A stretch of 64,000 nucleotides of DNA, taken from Malania oleifera (Eukaryota; Streptophyta; Magnoliopsida; Santalales; Ximeniaceae). Below are positions 31,175 to 42,204 of this stretch, piece after piece (the first letter of the stretch is position 1; every line of letters starts with the position of its first letter). The position numbers were made by a program, and so were the translations under genes. Below the pieces are notes generated by a model. The model was given only the letters and a program-made list of their open reading frames with translations. It did not search any database and was not told the DNA's origin. Where the stretch lies: contig NC_080419.1 in assembly GCF_029873635.1 (NCBI RefSeq), positions 62,551,540-62,615,539 of the forward strand, given 5' to 3'.

Positions 31175-32546
31175 TTGCAGCGTAGAACAACATTTCAGCG
31201 TGGACATGAAAGTAAATAAAATATTTTAAATAATCCAATGGCCAGAAATTATTTAGATGACGAGATTGCTTATATACACTAACCCTAAACCCTAGAAGAA
31301 CACTTTTTGCCTATCTCTTGAGAGCCTTAAACATATTGCATCAATCTTTGGCATAATTTTGAAAGATTTGATTCTTGGCTAAGAACTTTTGTTTGCACTC
31401 CAAAGAATTCATATTTTTCTGAGCATCACTCCAAAGAATTCATATTTGTTTGAGCATTCTCATCTTCAAGATCCAAGCGAATACACGCACAACTTCTGCT
31501 AATCTAGGTTTGATCTTGACGTTTGGAAAAATATTTTATTGAGTATTCAATATTTTATTAAACGGTCGTCCTCTCCATTATTTGTTTATCTAAAAATCTT
31601 ATTGTGAGCAAGAAACCTATTTTCCTATAGTTATTTATTTGAAAAATCTTTTGGAAATAGTATCCTAAAACTTATTTACATTATTGGTGCAAAAGGTACT
31701 TGAAAAATAGTGTTTAAATCCTTGTAATATTCGAGGACACATTCTTTATTCAAAGATTTAAATTTTATAAATTACTTGATAGCAAGAACTTAGATCTATG
31801 TGTTATTCAAGACCATTTTTACGAGGGATCTTATTTTATGTTCTTGCATAAAGTACTCTAAAATCAAATCCTATGTTCTCCAAAGTATCTACATATAAAA
31901 ATTAATTTTTGGGAGATATTGATTAAAGGATAGATTTGTGAAGCATCTCATTCTTCATATAAAGATCTTATTGTTACATGTTGAGTTTCATGTTTTATCA
32001 TATGATTATATGCTGAGATTTATCTTGTACTCACTAGCTTGGTTAGAAACATTTTGAGTTGTTGCAGAAATTGCATTTATTATTTTGTATTCCCTGTTCA
32101 GGTTGTGAACCAGGGTTGAGGAGGAAGCTACGCCTCTTGTAAGCAGCAGATTGTAAGAGAAGCTCCATCCCAGTTAAAGGAGCGGATTTTTCAGTGGAAT
32201 CCTTGAGTGAGTTGCTCAAGGAGAGGTCATAGGTTGGGGTAGGTCGAACCTCGTAAAAATCAAGTTTACATCTCTCTTCCCTTAACTCTTTTTAATTTCC
32301 GTTTGCATTTAAATTATCTGCTTATTGTGTATGTATTGAACATTTGGTACGTTTGTGAGTAATTGGGAAAAATTGTATGCTTGATAAAGACACACATTAA
32401 ATTGATTAATTGAGAAACATTGAGATAGTTGTTAAGTAGCTTGCAAGTTTGTAATTGATAGTTTTCAAAATTAGAACTTGAAGGACTTAATTTTTAAAAT
32501 ACCCAATTCACCCCCCCCCCTTTGGGATAACACCGGAATTCACATT

Positions 32547-32559
32547 TGGTATTAGAGAG
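32547..32559 (+). promoter_or_regulatory. Primer-binding site of element D
   Basis: TGGTATTAGAGAG, two bases after the LTR end, is a mutated initiator-tRNA-Met complement. Confidence 0.8.
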
Positions 32560-32600
32560 GGTTTACATAGACTTAACCATTATTTTTATAAAAAATCACA

Positions 32601-34200
32601 ATGGCACACATCGGTGTAACCCTATTCGGTAAGGGACACTCGTCCACTAGACCACCAATTTTTTGTGGTGTAAATTACACCTACTAGAAACGAAGGATGA
32701 GTATACATCTTTTCAATGTTGATTGAAAAGTGTGGAGAATAGTTTCTAAAGGAAACCATGTTCCAATGAAAGTAGTTGATAAAGTAAATGTACCTAAGAC
32801 TGAAGATGAGTATACTGATGATGATTAGAAATATATTCAAATAAATGCTACTGCTATAAACCTTCTATACTGTGCACTAGACATTAATGAGTTTAATAGG
32901 GTAATGGCTTGTAAAACTGCTAAAGAGATATGGGAAAATTTTGAAGTGACATATGAAGGCACTAAGGAAGTAAAAGATAGTAGGATAGATATGCTCACTA
33001 GTGAATATGAGGCATTTAAAATGACTTCTGATGAGTCTATTCATTCCATGTACACTAGATTCACACACATCACGAATTCATTAAATGCTCTTGATAAATC
33101 TTACCCTACTTATGAGTTGATCAGGAAAATCCTTAGGGGACTACAGCCAGTTTGGGAAGCTAAAGCTACAATTATAGCTGAAGGAAGGAATCTGAAAGAG
33201 ATGTCAGTTGATGAAGTGATCGGTTCACTCATGATGTATGAGCTAGCGATAAATGAGAGGAAAAATTAGTAAAATAAAGCAAAGAGAGTTATAGCTCTTA
33301 AGGCATCATCTAGCAGCTCTAGTGAAGGAAGTGACTCAGAATCAAAAGATGACATGGCCTTGCTAACAAAGAAGTTCGGAAAGTTCCTAAAGAAGAATAA
33401 GAAGTTTAACATAAAATTTCAGAACTCGAAATCAGAAAGAGAAGAGTCTAGCAAGAGGAAACAGAAGGAAGATCCACCAACTTGCTACAATTGTAGAGAG
33501 GTTGGACACATCAAGCCTGAATGTCCTAAACTAATGAAAGCCTTTAAGAAAAAGAAAAAGACTCTAAAAGTCCATTGGGACACGCACAACAAAAGCAGTT
33601 CAAACACTGAGTCTAGTGATGATTTAGGTAGCCAATATGTGTCTAATGGCACATGATGACCTTGAGGTATAATCATCTTTCTCAGCATCTTCTTATTATT
33701 CCAGTGATTCTGAAAATGAAAATAACATGCTTTCTTATAATGAATTGCAACAAGAATATTTGTACACGCTTAAAATGCTTGAGAAGAAAACTAAGAAAAT
33801 TTCTTATTTGAAATGTAAAGTTAAAAAACTCTCAAAGTTTATTTAAAAATAGAATGAGTCCCATGCATCTATGATAAAAGAAAAGGATTTAGAAATTGAG
33901 GAATTGGAAAGAGGTTTGAAAGACAATTCTAAAATTATTCATAAATTCACAAAGGACCGGAGTAACTTTGAAAGACTTCTTGGGGTACAAAGAAATTCCC
34001 TAGATAAAGAAGGACTTAGTTTTAATGGAAAGAAAAATTTGAAACAAAAACATCTTTACATGGGTTATTTTGTAAGAGAATCAAAAGCTTATGCTCCATC
34101 AAAAGACTCTTATAAATACATAACATGCTTTAAATGTAAAAGGATGGGTCATATAAAATTTGATTGTCCTTTTAAGAACAAAGATGTTAAAATGTAAAAG
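32601..34200 (+). pseudogene. Element D gag
   Basis: ATG 32601 starts MAHIGVTLF. Stops interrupt the first 90 codons. The UBN2 domain is open at 32904-33269 (EIWENFEVTYEG, LIRKILRGLQ). The first CCHC knuckle, CYNCREVGHIKPEC, is at 33483-33524, and the second, CFKCKRMGHIKFDC, at 34126-34167, separated by a Lys/Glu-rich helical stretch. Both knuckles keep all four zinc ligands. At least four disabling stops or shifts are visible. Confidence 0.87.
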
Positions 34201-34249
34201 GTATGGGGAGTTAAAAGAGATTCAAGCACTAACCCCCATGGATCCAAGA

Positions 34250-34480
34250 AAAAATGGGTACCAAAGACAGTTACTTAAATGTCTATTGCAGGTATGCTTG
34301 AGATTATCCTCCTCAAAAGATAGATGGTATATGGATAGCGGATGTTCACATCATATGATTGGGGATAAAGCTAAATTCGCATCCATCACACCAAAGGACA
34401 GAGGATTTGTCACTTTTGGGGACAATGCAAAAGGGGAGATCATAGGAGTAAGTAAAGTTGGTAACAATCCATAGATGATG
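34250..34480 (+). pseudogene. Element D aspartic protease
   Basis: RWYMDSGCSHHM at about 34325 keeps the catalytic Asp-Ser-Gly triad, followed by FVTFGDNAKGEIIGVSKVG. A frame break near 34474 precedes VEDLKHNLLSISQLCDKGY, which belongs to the same region. Confidence 0.85.
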
Positions 34481-34485
34481 TTTTA

Positions 34486-35790
34486 TTGGTTGAGGATTTA
34501 AAACACAACTTATTAAGTATAAGTCAACTGTGTGATAAAGGTTATAAAGTATCTCTTGAACATGACAAGTGCATTGTTGAAAATAAAACTGATAACAAAA
34601 TTCTATTCACTACTGAGCGTCATGAAAATGTATATACTACCAGCTTTGATAACTTAACTTCTCAACGTGTGACATGTTTCTCTGCTATGAATGAAATTAG
34701 TTAGATTTGGCATAGGGGACTAGGACATGCAAACATGGACTTAATATCTAAACTAGTTAAGGGAGACTTAGTTAAGGGATTGCCTAAGACAAAATTCATG
34801 AAAGACAAAATCTGTGATGCATGTCAACTAGGAAAACAAACAAGATCTAGTTTTAAGAGGAAGAAAGTAATCTCCACTACTAGGCCACTCCAAATGCTAC
34901 ACTTAGATTTATTTGGTCAAAACCCAATTCAAAGCTTAGGAGTAAAATCATACGCATTTGTTATTGTTGATGATTATTCTAGATTTACATGGGTAGTATT
35001 TTTACGTCACAAAGATGAAGCGGGCGAACAATTTATTAAACTGTGCAAGAAAATTCAAAATGAAAAAGGATATACTATCACTAAAATTCAAAGTGACAGG
35101 GGTAGAGAATTTAAAAATCAAGGTATGGAAGAATACTATGATTCATTAAAAATATTTCATAACTTTTTAGCTCCTAGAACATCACAACAGAACGGTGTTG
35201 TTGAAAGAAAGAATAGGTCTATACAAGAAATGACCAGAGCTATGCTTAACGAACATAAACTACCTAAGTACTTCTGGGCTGAGGCAGTAAACACCACCTG
35301 TTACATTCTAAATAGAGTCTTGATTAGACCATCTCTAAATAAGACTCCATATGAATTATGGAATGGCCATAGACCAAACATCTCATATTTCCATGTTTTT
35401 GGCTGCAAATGCTTTGTACTTAGAGACAATAAACATTTATGAAAGTTTGATCTGAAATTTGATAAAGGCATTTTTCTAGGATATGCCTTAGAAAGTAAAG
35501 CTTACAGGGTATATAATAAACTAACATTAACCGTTGTAGAATCCATTCACATTGTATTCGATGAGTCCAATCCATTTGCTCAAAAGACTAATGAGGATGA
35601 AATTAAGATTAATAATGAATTTGAAAAATTATCTATTGAAGGTAATTCAGATAAGAACACTGAAGTTAAAGAAACACTTTCTAAAGATAATCAAGTAGAA
35701 AAAGAGGTTAATGAAATACCTAAAGAATGGATAAAGAATCATCCTAAATTATAGAAGAACCATCACGTGGAGCAACTACACGATCCTCAC
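34486..35790 (+). pseudogene. Element D pre-integrase and integrase
   Basis: The pre-integrase zinc region (WHRGLGHANM, then CDACQLGKQTRS with CxxC intact) and the rve core with LHLDLFGQ, VIVDDYSRFTWVVF and QSDRGREFKN are readable in a long frame from 34735 to 35442. Then come NGVVERKNRSIQEM, FWAEAVNTTCYILNR and FGCKCFVLRDN. A TGA at 35440 and a frame change near 35750 break it. Confidence 0.9.
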
Positions 35791-35798
35791 TTAGAAAT

Positions 35799-36780
35799 AT
35801 GATTAGTCACTTTGCTCTCATATCACAAGAAGAACCTAAGAATGTGAGTGAAGCAATCGAGGATGAATCATGGGTAACATCTATGCAAGAAGAATTAAAT
35901 CAGTTTGAGAGAAATAAAGTTTGGACATTAGTTCCTAAACCTGAGCATAAGACTGTTATTAGAATGAAATTGATATATAAGAACAAGAAAGATGAAGATG
36001 GAATAGTTGTTAGAAATAAGGCAACACTAGTAGCTCAGGTATATAACCAGGAGGAAGGAATAGATTTTGAGGAAAGCTTCACACCAATAGCTAGAATGGA
36101 AGCTATTCGAATGCTGTTAGCTTATGCTGCTTTTAAGAATTTCAAATTGTATCAAATGGATGTCAAAAATGCATTTTTAAATGGCTACATAAGTGAAGTA
36201 TATGTAGAACGACCCCCAGGTTTTGAAAACCATAAGTATCCAAATCACATTTATAGACTAACTAAAGCCTTGTATGGTTTAAAGCAAGCTCCTAGAGCAT
36301 GGCATGAAAGGTTAAGCGGGTTTTTACTGGAAAATGGATTTACTAGAGGAAAGATTGACACGACACTCTTCATAAAAGCTAAAGATGAAAATTTGCTCAT
36401 AGTACAAATATACGTAGATGATATCATATTTGGAGCAACAAATGAAGAGTTGTGCAATGAGTTTGTTAAGTGTATGCAAAATGAATTTGAGATGAGCATG
36501 ATGGGAGAACTTAACTTCTTCCTAGGACTTTATATTAAACAAGCAAAACATGAAATCTTTATAAGTCAATCGAAGTATATTAGAGACTTGCTCAAAAGTT
36601 TAATATGGAATATGGTAAAACTCTAGGAACAGCTATGAGCTCTTCTTTAAAATTAGACAAAGACGAACAAGGTATACCAATAGATGTTCAACTCTATCAT
36701 GGGATGATTGGTAGCTTACTATATCTGACTGTCAGCAGGCCTGACATAATGTTTAGCGTATGTTTGTGTGCAAGATTTTA
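35799..36780 (+). pseudogene. Element D reverse transcriptase
   Basis: [44 protein letters not shown] and [10 protein letters not shown] (36411-36440) mark a copia RT. Substitutions in normally fixed places ([10 protein letters not shown] for GTKWVYKNKK) show drift. The frame is lost at about 36600 within the linker before the PDIMFSVC segment. Confidence 0.9.
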
Positions 36781-37387
36781 GGTTGCACCTAAAGAGTCCC
36801 ATTTATTAGCTGTAAAAAAGAATACTTAGATACTTGATTGGAACCATTGAACTTGGATTATGGTATCCTAAGTATACCTCCTTAGAGATTATTAGCTATT
36901 CGAATGATAATTTTGCCGGTAGCAAAGTGGATAGAAAAGTACGAGCGGAACATGTCATTTCTTAGGACATTCTTTATTATCTTGGTTTTCAAAGAAGCAA
37001 AATTTAGTTGCTTTTTCCACTACCGAGGCAGAATATATAGCAGCTGAAAGTTGTTGTGCTTAAACGCTTTACATGAAACAAGAACTTATGGATTTTGGAT
37101 TACACTACGACACAATTCCTATAAAATGCGACAATATGAGTGTAATAAACATCTAAAAGAATCCTATATCCCATTCACGAACTAAACACATAGAAATTAG
37201 ACATCATTTTCTTCGTGACCATGTGCAAAAAGGAGATGTGTCACTTGAGTTTGTATGCACAGATAAACAGTGGGCAAATATATTCATGAAACCACTTCCA
37301 GATGATAGATTTATCCAAATTATATGTGAATGAGGACTGATGTATAGTCAAGAAGTTGCCTGGAGTTATGTTAGACTATATAATTAA
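36781..37387 (+). pseudogene. Element D RNase H and pol C-terminus
   Basis: Scrambled frames contain [53 protein letters not shown] and [12 protein letters not shown]. The last recognisable pol codons end near 37360. Confidence 0.85.
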
Positions 37388-38021
37388 GGGGAAGCAACTT
37401 AAATTAGAATTCACATTTCACATTTGGTATAAATTTTCACATTTGGAAATTGTTTTTTACATTTGGTGTTCAACTTAAAGAATGGTTATTGAATGTTAAA
37501 TTTTTATGGATACATGACACATGTTGATGCACACATAAACTTTTGGACGTTAATGGACTAATTTGCTTTTCCATGTTTATGTAAATTGAAATACTGTGTA
37601 TGTTCACATTGAAATTCGATTCAACAACACAAATAAACCTTAGAAAGGGGGAGAAGTAAACTAAGTGACACAGGGAAATATATTTCGCATTACAATTTTG
37701 AAACATAGAGGTTGAAATTTATTTTGATTGCAAAGATGTTTTTTTTTTTTTTACCTTTTTTTTTTTTATGTCAAAAGGGGGAGAAGTTAGTATGCAAAAG
37801 TATTTTTTTTCTTCTTATTTTTTTTCTATATTGAACTAAAGGGGGAAAAATATATGGAGAAATTGTACTATAAAAAATATTGCATATTCTACAATGTGTA
37901 TGAATTTCATTGTATGTAAACTATATTGCTAAATTCTAAATTATGCATTATCTTAGGGAGAGCCTTATTAGGCGTAACCCATTTTTGCTTGTATGTTTGT
38001 CATCATCAAAAAAGGGGAGAT
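37388..38021 (+). other. Element D 3' UTR with multiple polypurine tracts
   Basis: Tracts GAAAGGGGGAGAAG (about 37646), AAAAGGGGGAGAAG (about 37775), AAAGGGGGAAAAA (about 37840), GGGAGAGCC and the LTR-proximal AAAAAAGGGGAGAT (38008-38021). No ORF and no palindromic modules. Confidence 0.8.
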
Positions 38022-39961
38022 TGTTGACTCTATAAGTCCAATCCTATTTTGATAATGACAAATCATTTGGTATTTGACCTGTGCAATTGATTTTTTGAAT
38101 AGGATCATGATTTAGAATGCACAAACAGTAAACTTGTATGGAAGCCACGAGGAATCTAAAGTACATATCACTTGGCTCAATCCATGGAACTAGAGGAATA
38201 AAAGGATAAAGAAGCAAGCTTCAAGTTCAAGATTTTCAATGGGAATGGGTATTTAGAATTGAATGTATTTACATATATCATATGATATAATTCAAAGCTT
38301 AAACATTCACTAGACTAACCTTAGGACTCATGCATTTCATGAAAGATTCATTTACATTAGTTCTAGGTTGAAATAATTTTAGAGGCCTCATCGATGAACC
38401 CCATGGCCTCGTTGACAAACTTATAAAGGCCACTCGGTGATGAATAGTGTTGTCTCATTGACAAAAATATATCGAGAGGCCAAAAAGTTCAGAAAGTGCT
38501 CTCGTAGATGAACTCATGGCCTTGTCAACGAATGAGTGTTGTACACTTATCGACGAACGTACCCATTCGTCGACGAAGGTCACGGCCAGAATGACATTTT
38601 AGCGCGGACATGAATGTAAATAAAATATTTTAAATGATCCAACGGCCAAAAATGGTTTAGATGGCGAGATTGCTTATATACACTAACCCTAAACCCTAGA
38701 AGAATACTTTTTGCTTATCTCTTGAGAGCCTTGAACATATTGCATCAATATTTGGCATACTTTTGAGAGATTTGATTCTTAGCTAAGAACTTTTGCTTGC
38801 ACTCCAAAGAATTCATATTTTTCTGGGCTTTCGCATTTTCAAGATCCAAGTGAATACACGCAGAACTTCTACTAATTTATGTTTGATCTTGAGGTTTGGA
38901 AAAATATTTTATTGAGTATTCAATCTTTTATTAAACAGTTGTTTTCACCATTATTTGTTTATCTAAAAATCTTATTGTGAGCAAGAAACCTATTTTCCTA
39001 TAGTTATTTATTTGAAAAATCTTTTGGGAATAGTATCCTAAAGCTTGAATCCTTGTGACACTTAAAGTTATATTTTTATTCAAAAAGATTTACATTATTG
39101 GTGTAAAAGGTACTTGAAAAATAGTGTTTAAATCTTTGTAATATTCAAGGACACATTTTTTATTCAAAGATTTAAATTTTATAAATTACTTGATAGCAAG
39201 AACTTAGATCTACATGTTATTCAAGACCATTTTTACAAGGGATCTTATTTTATATTCTTACATAAAGTACTCTAAAATCAAACCCTAACTTCTCCAAGGT
39301 ACTTATGTATAAAAATTAATTTTTGGGAGATATTGATTAAAGGGTAGATTTGTGAAGTATCTCATTTTTCATATAAAGATCATATTGTTACATGCATATT
39401 GAGTTTCATGTTTTATCATATGATTATGCGTTAGAATTTATCTTGTACTCACTAGTTTGGTTAGAAGCATTTTGAGTTGTTGTAGAAATTGCATTTATTA
39501 TTTTGAATTCATGGTTCGAGCTGTGAACCGGGGTTGAGAAGGAAGTTACGCCTCTTGTAAGCAGCAGATTATAAGGGAAGTTCCGTCCTAGTTAAAGGAG
39601 CGGATTTTTTAGTGGAATCCTTGAGTGAGTTGCTCAAGACGAGGATGTAGGCTCGGGTATGTCAAATCTTGAAAAAATTGAGTTTGCATCTCTCTTTCCT
39701 TAACTCTTTTTAATTTCCATTTGCATTTAAATTATATACTTATTGTGCATGTATTGAACATTTGGTACGTTTGTGAGTAATTGGGTAAAATTATATGCTG
39801 AATAAAGACACACATTAAATTGATTAATTAAGAAACATTGAGCTAGTTATTAAGTAGCTTGTAAGTTTGTAATTGATAGTTTTCAAAATTAGAACTTGAA
39901 GGACTTAATTTTAAAAATACCCAATTCACCCCCCCCTCTTGGGATAACACCGGAATTCACA
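38022..39961 (+). repeat. Element D 3' LTR
   Basis: 1,940 bp from TGTTGACTC to ...GGAATTCACA, with array 38386-38579 and stem-loop 39619-39638. Followed by the CAACA duplication. Confidence 0.93.
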
Positions 39962-39966
39962 CAACA

Positions 39967-40800
39967 TACGTAATGGCAAGGTAAACACTATTGTTGTGGT
40001 TACGTTTAGCAACATTAGTGTTATTTCTTAACAATAACATATTTCTGACATTTAATTTTCTCTATAGAAGCATATGCAAAAAATTATGATTCTCTCTAGA
40101 GAACTTTCACAACAGTGTGTTTATCTTGGCTATAATAAAATTTTTATTTTTTGCAAAAGTGTGTGTTGTTGCTGCCAAAAATGTTGATTTGACCTTCGGC
40201 GAGCTTTCCAATCCTGACTACCTGAGATAGAAGAAAACAAACATGGCTTGGAGGACCTGGGGTGTACTCTGGGAGATCTCTACGATGCCTAAGTAAGGGA
40301 GTGCTTTAGAGAGGTTATAAGCAATGGTGAAATTGGGTTAGAATGAGATACCTTTGCCTCTCCTTTGGACCCCTATTTATAATGATGAAGTTTGACCCTT
40401 GAGGTGATCTGTCATTATGGTACCTGGCGTGGATCACTCCAGCCATTATTAGGCGGGTGTGGATCACTCTGGTCAATATATGGCTGGCGCTAATGGCTCT
40501 GGCCGAGTGGTTGCCTTAGTAGGTGATTTCCCCTATTAATGTTGGGCACTGGTCTTCTTTTGACTTTAGGGTAGGTGATATATGTGGGGTATATCATGTG
40601 CTTAATTATTTAAAGGTATGACAACTAAAATTTAAATGAATAAAGGTGCACATTTCCTTGGTCATCTAAAGTATAAGGATAGGAGAATAACTAAAATCCT
40701 TGAAGTCCTAAATTGAAGATATAACAATCATGCATATTTGTGAATTACCAAGAAATTAGTAGGGTCCGTCCAAGTAAGGTAAAGGACATTCATGTTCTTG
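39967..40800 (-). repeat. Probable degraded gypsy LTR
   Basis: Around 40200-40400 the blocks GACCTGGGGTGTACTCTGGG and a minus-strand TATA with leader (TATAAATAGGGGTCC at about 40370-40385) look like the promoter region of a Tat-type gypsy LTR read on the minus strand. Ends and duplications are not recognisable. The call rests on general resemblance only. Confidence 0.3.
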
Positions 40801-40968
40801 GTCCCATTTTGGTCTAATCAATTCCCCAAAAAATTATTATGGACAAGTGTTTGGTATCTAGGTGATTACAATTACGGGTGCACGTCTTACTGTTCTCTTT
40901 TCTTTTAGCCTCCTTAAGTCTTGGGGCTAACATATTCCTCACTCTATGAGCAATCGAGGTGCCCCTGC

Positions 40969-40971
<3 letters not shown>

Positions 40972-41027
<56 letters not shown>
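40972..41027. repeat. (TC)n microsatellite
   Basis: About 28 TC repeats followed by a T run. Confidence 0.97.
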
Positions 41028-41029
<2 letters not shown>

Positions 41030-41592
41030 TTTTTTTCTAGGAACAAGGATCATCACATTGGAAGCAAAGTCCCCTACTTGGTGTGCTAATCCATTAATGC
41101 TAAAATTGTACCCTATTCTACATTCACAAATTGCAATGATTACCTACAACTAGAAAAAAAAAAAATGGAGCTTTGGAGACATTTCGTTGTCTCTAGATCC
41201 CTTATCTAATACTTAAGTTAGGGATAGAAGAGGTGATAATGAAAAGAAAAAAGTGTAAAAGAATGAGTTTCATATGTCACATCTCTCACAAAACCATCCT
41301 TTTATAGCCAAGTGTCCTATACTCTTAACTCCAAATCCCTTTAAATCAATAAGGGTTATGGATCCTTAACTCCAAGTTTATTACTCGTTCGTCTCCCCTT
41401 TAGTACTTAGGGGTTACACCCCTTTTACTTGGGAGTAACCTTTCACATTCCTTGCAACCACATTCTTTTTCCATATCAAATCTAACTATGAAAATAATTC
41501 AAGACTGTTTGAAGTATTTTAGTATCTATATATGGAAGGTTTTAATTAGTTGAAGAGCACCAACAAAGATAAACTATAGAGAACTTAATTGA
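41030..41592. other. Intergenic sequence, nothing recognised
   Basis: AT-rich, no convincing frame or repeat. Confidence 0.5.
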
Positions 41593-42156
41593 TGTGATAT
41601 GGATCGTATAATGAAGATATGCAACGAAACAAACAACAACAGGTAAATGTAAATGACACACACACAACCAAAATAAGATCAGCACAAAGATTTACGTGGT
41701 TTGGCAAAGCCTACATCCACGGAAGTAATGACACACAAATTTCACTAAGGAAATCAAAATGTACGCAATACACTTCTCTAACGATCATTTTTCTTCTCAA
41801 AATATGCCCAGATGACATATATAGAAGTTCCTTGGAGGTTTCCCCCCATTTTCCCAACCACTAAACGTTTAAAAATTCAAAATTCAGAAAAATTGTTGCA
41901 GCCCAGGCGCCTTTCATCGACGAACACAGGGTCCCGTCGACGAGACCAAGAAGATCCTTTGTTGACGAATACAGGACTCTCATCGACGATTCCAAAAATC
42001 TGAAAATTCGCACTCTCGGTAATTGTTCATCGACGAGCTTCAGAACCTTCGTCGACAAGCCTATGATGTTCCCACATTGACAAGCATAGGCCCCTCGTCG
42101 ACGAGTCCTGTTATGCTGCCCTTATAAAAACAGAAGTATAAGAGTCATAAATAACA
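41593..42156 (-). repeat. 3' LTR of the Tork-like element
   Basis: Minus strand: begins TGTTATTTATG right after a polypurine stretch (CAAGGTGGAGAT, complement of 42157-42168) and ends ...CCATATCACA. It contains TCGTCGACGA modules (41913-42106), a minus-strand TATA box at about 41816-41824, and GTGGATGTAGGCTTTGCC with CACGTAAATC (complement of 41690-41725), a motif widely shared among copia LTRs. Confidence 0.82.
41913..42106 (-). repeat. Palindromic TCGTCGACGA modules in Tork-like LTR
   Basis: Copies near 41916, 41936, 41960, 41981, 42031, 42050, 42080 and 42095 (CTCGTCGACGAG). On the minus strand the array is upstream of the TATA box, as in the unrelated LTRs. Confidence 0.82.
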
Positions 42157-42204
42157 ATCTCCACCTTGGCGATTATACACCTCTTAGGAGAATCTCAAAA
42201 ACAT

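Larger units (their letters stand above)
28738..32544 (+). repeat. Element D 5' LTR, split by a solo gypsy LTR
   Basis: Left part 28738-29041 and right part 30922-32544 are colinear with 38022-39961. The first bases TATTGACTC are a mutated TGTTGACTC. Without the insertion it is about 1.92 kb. It contains the array 30981-31174, TATA box TATATAC at 31271-31277 and the stem-loop 32201-32221 followed by AGGTCATAGG. Confidence 0.9.
28738..39961 (+). mobile_element. Element D: complete Sirevirus-like copia
   Basis: Flanked by the target duplication CAACA (28733-28737 and 39962-39966). LTRs are 28738-32544 (including a 1.88-kb insertion) and 38022-39961. Internal order: primer site, gag, protease, integrase, RT, RNase H, multi-polypurine 3' UTR. 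The LTR ends differ at roughly one base in ten, so D is older than B. No accessory ORF follows pol. All coding parts are broken. Confidence 0.93.

Noticed and set aside
30312..31238. Several overlapping frames up to 160 codons
   Set aside because: They lie across LTR module arrays on both strands and show no protein-like composition or conservation.
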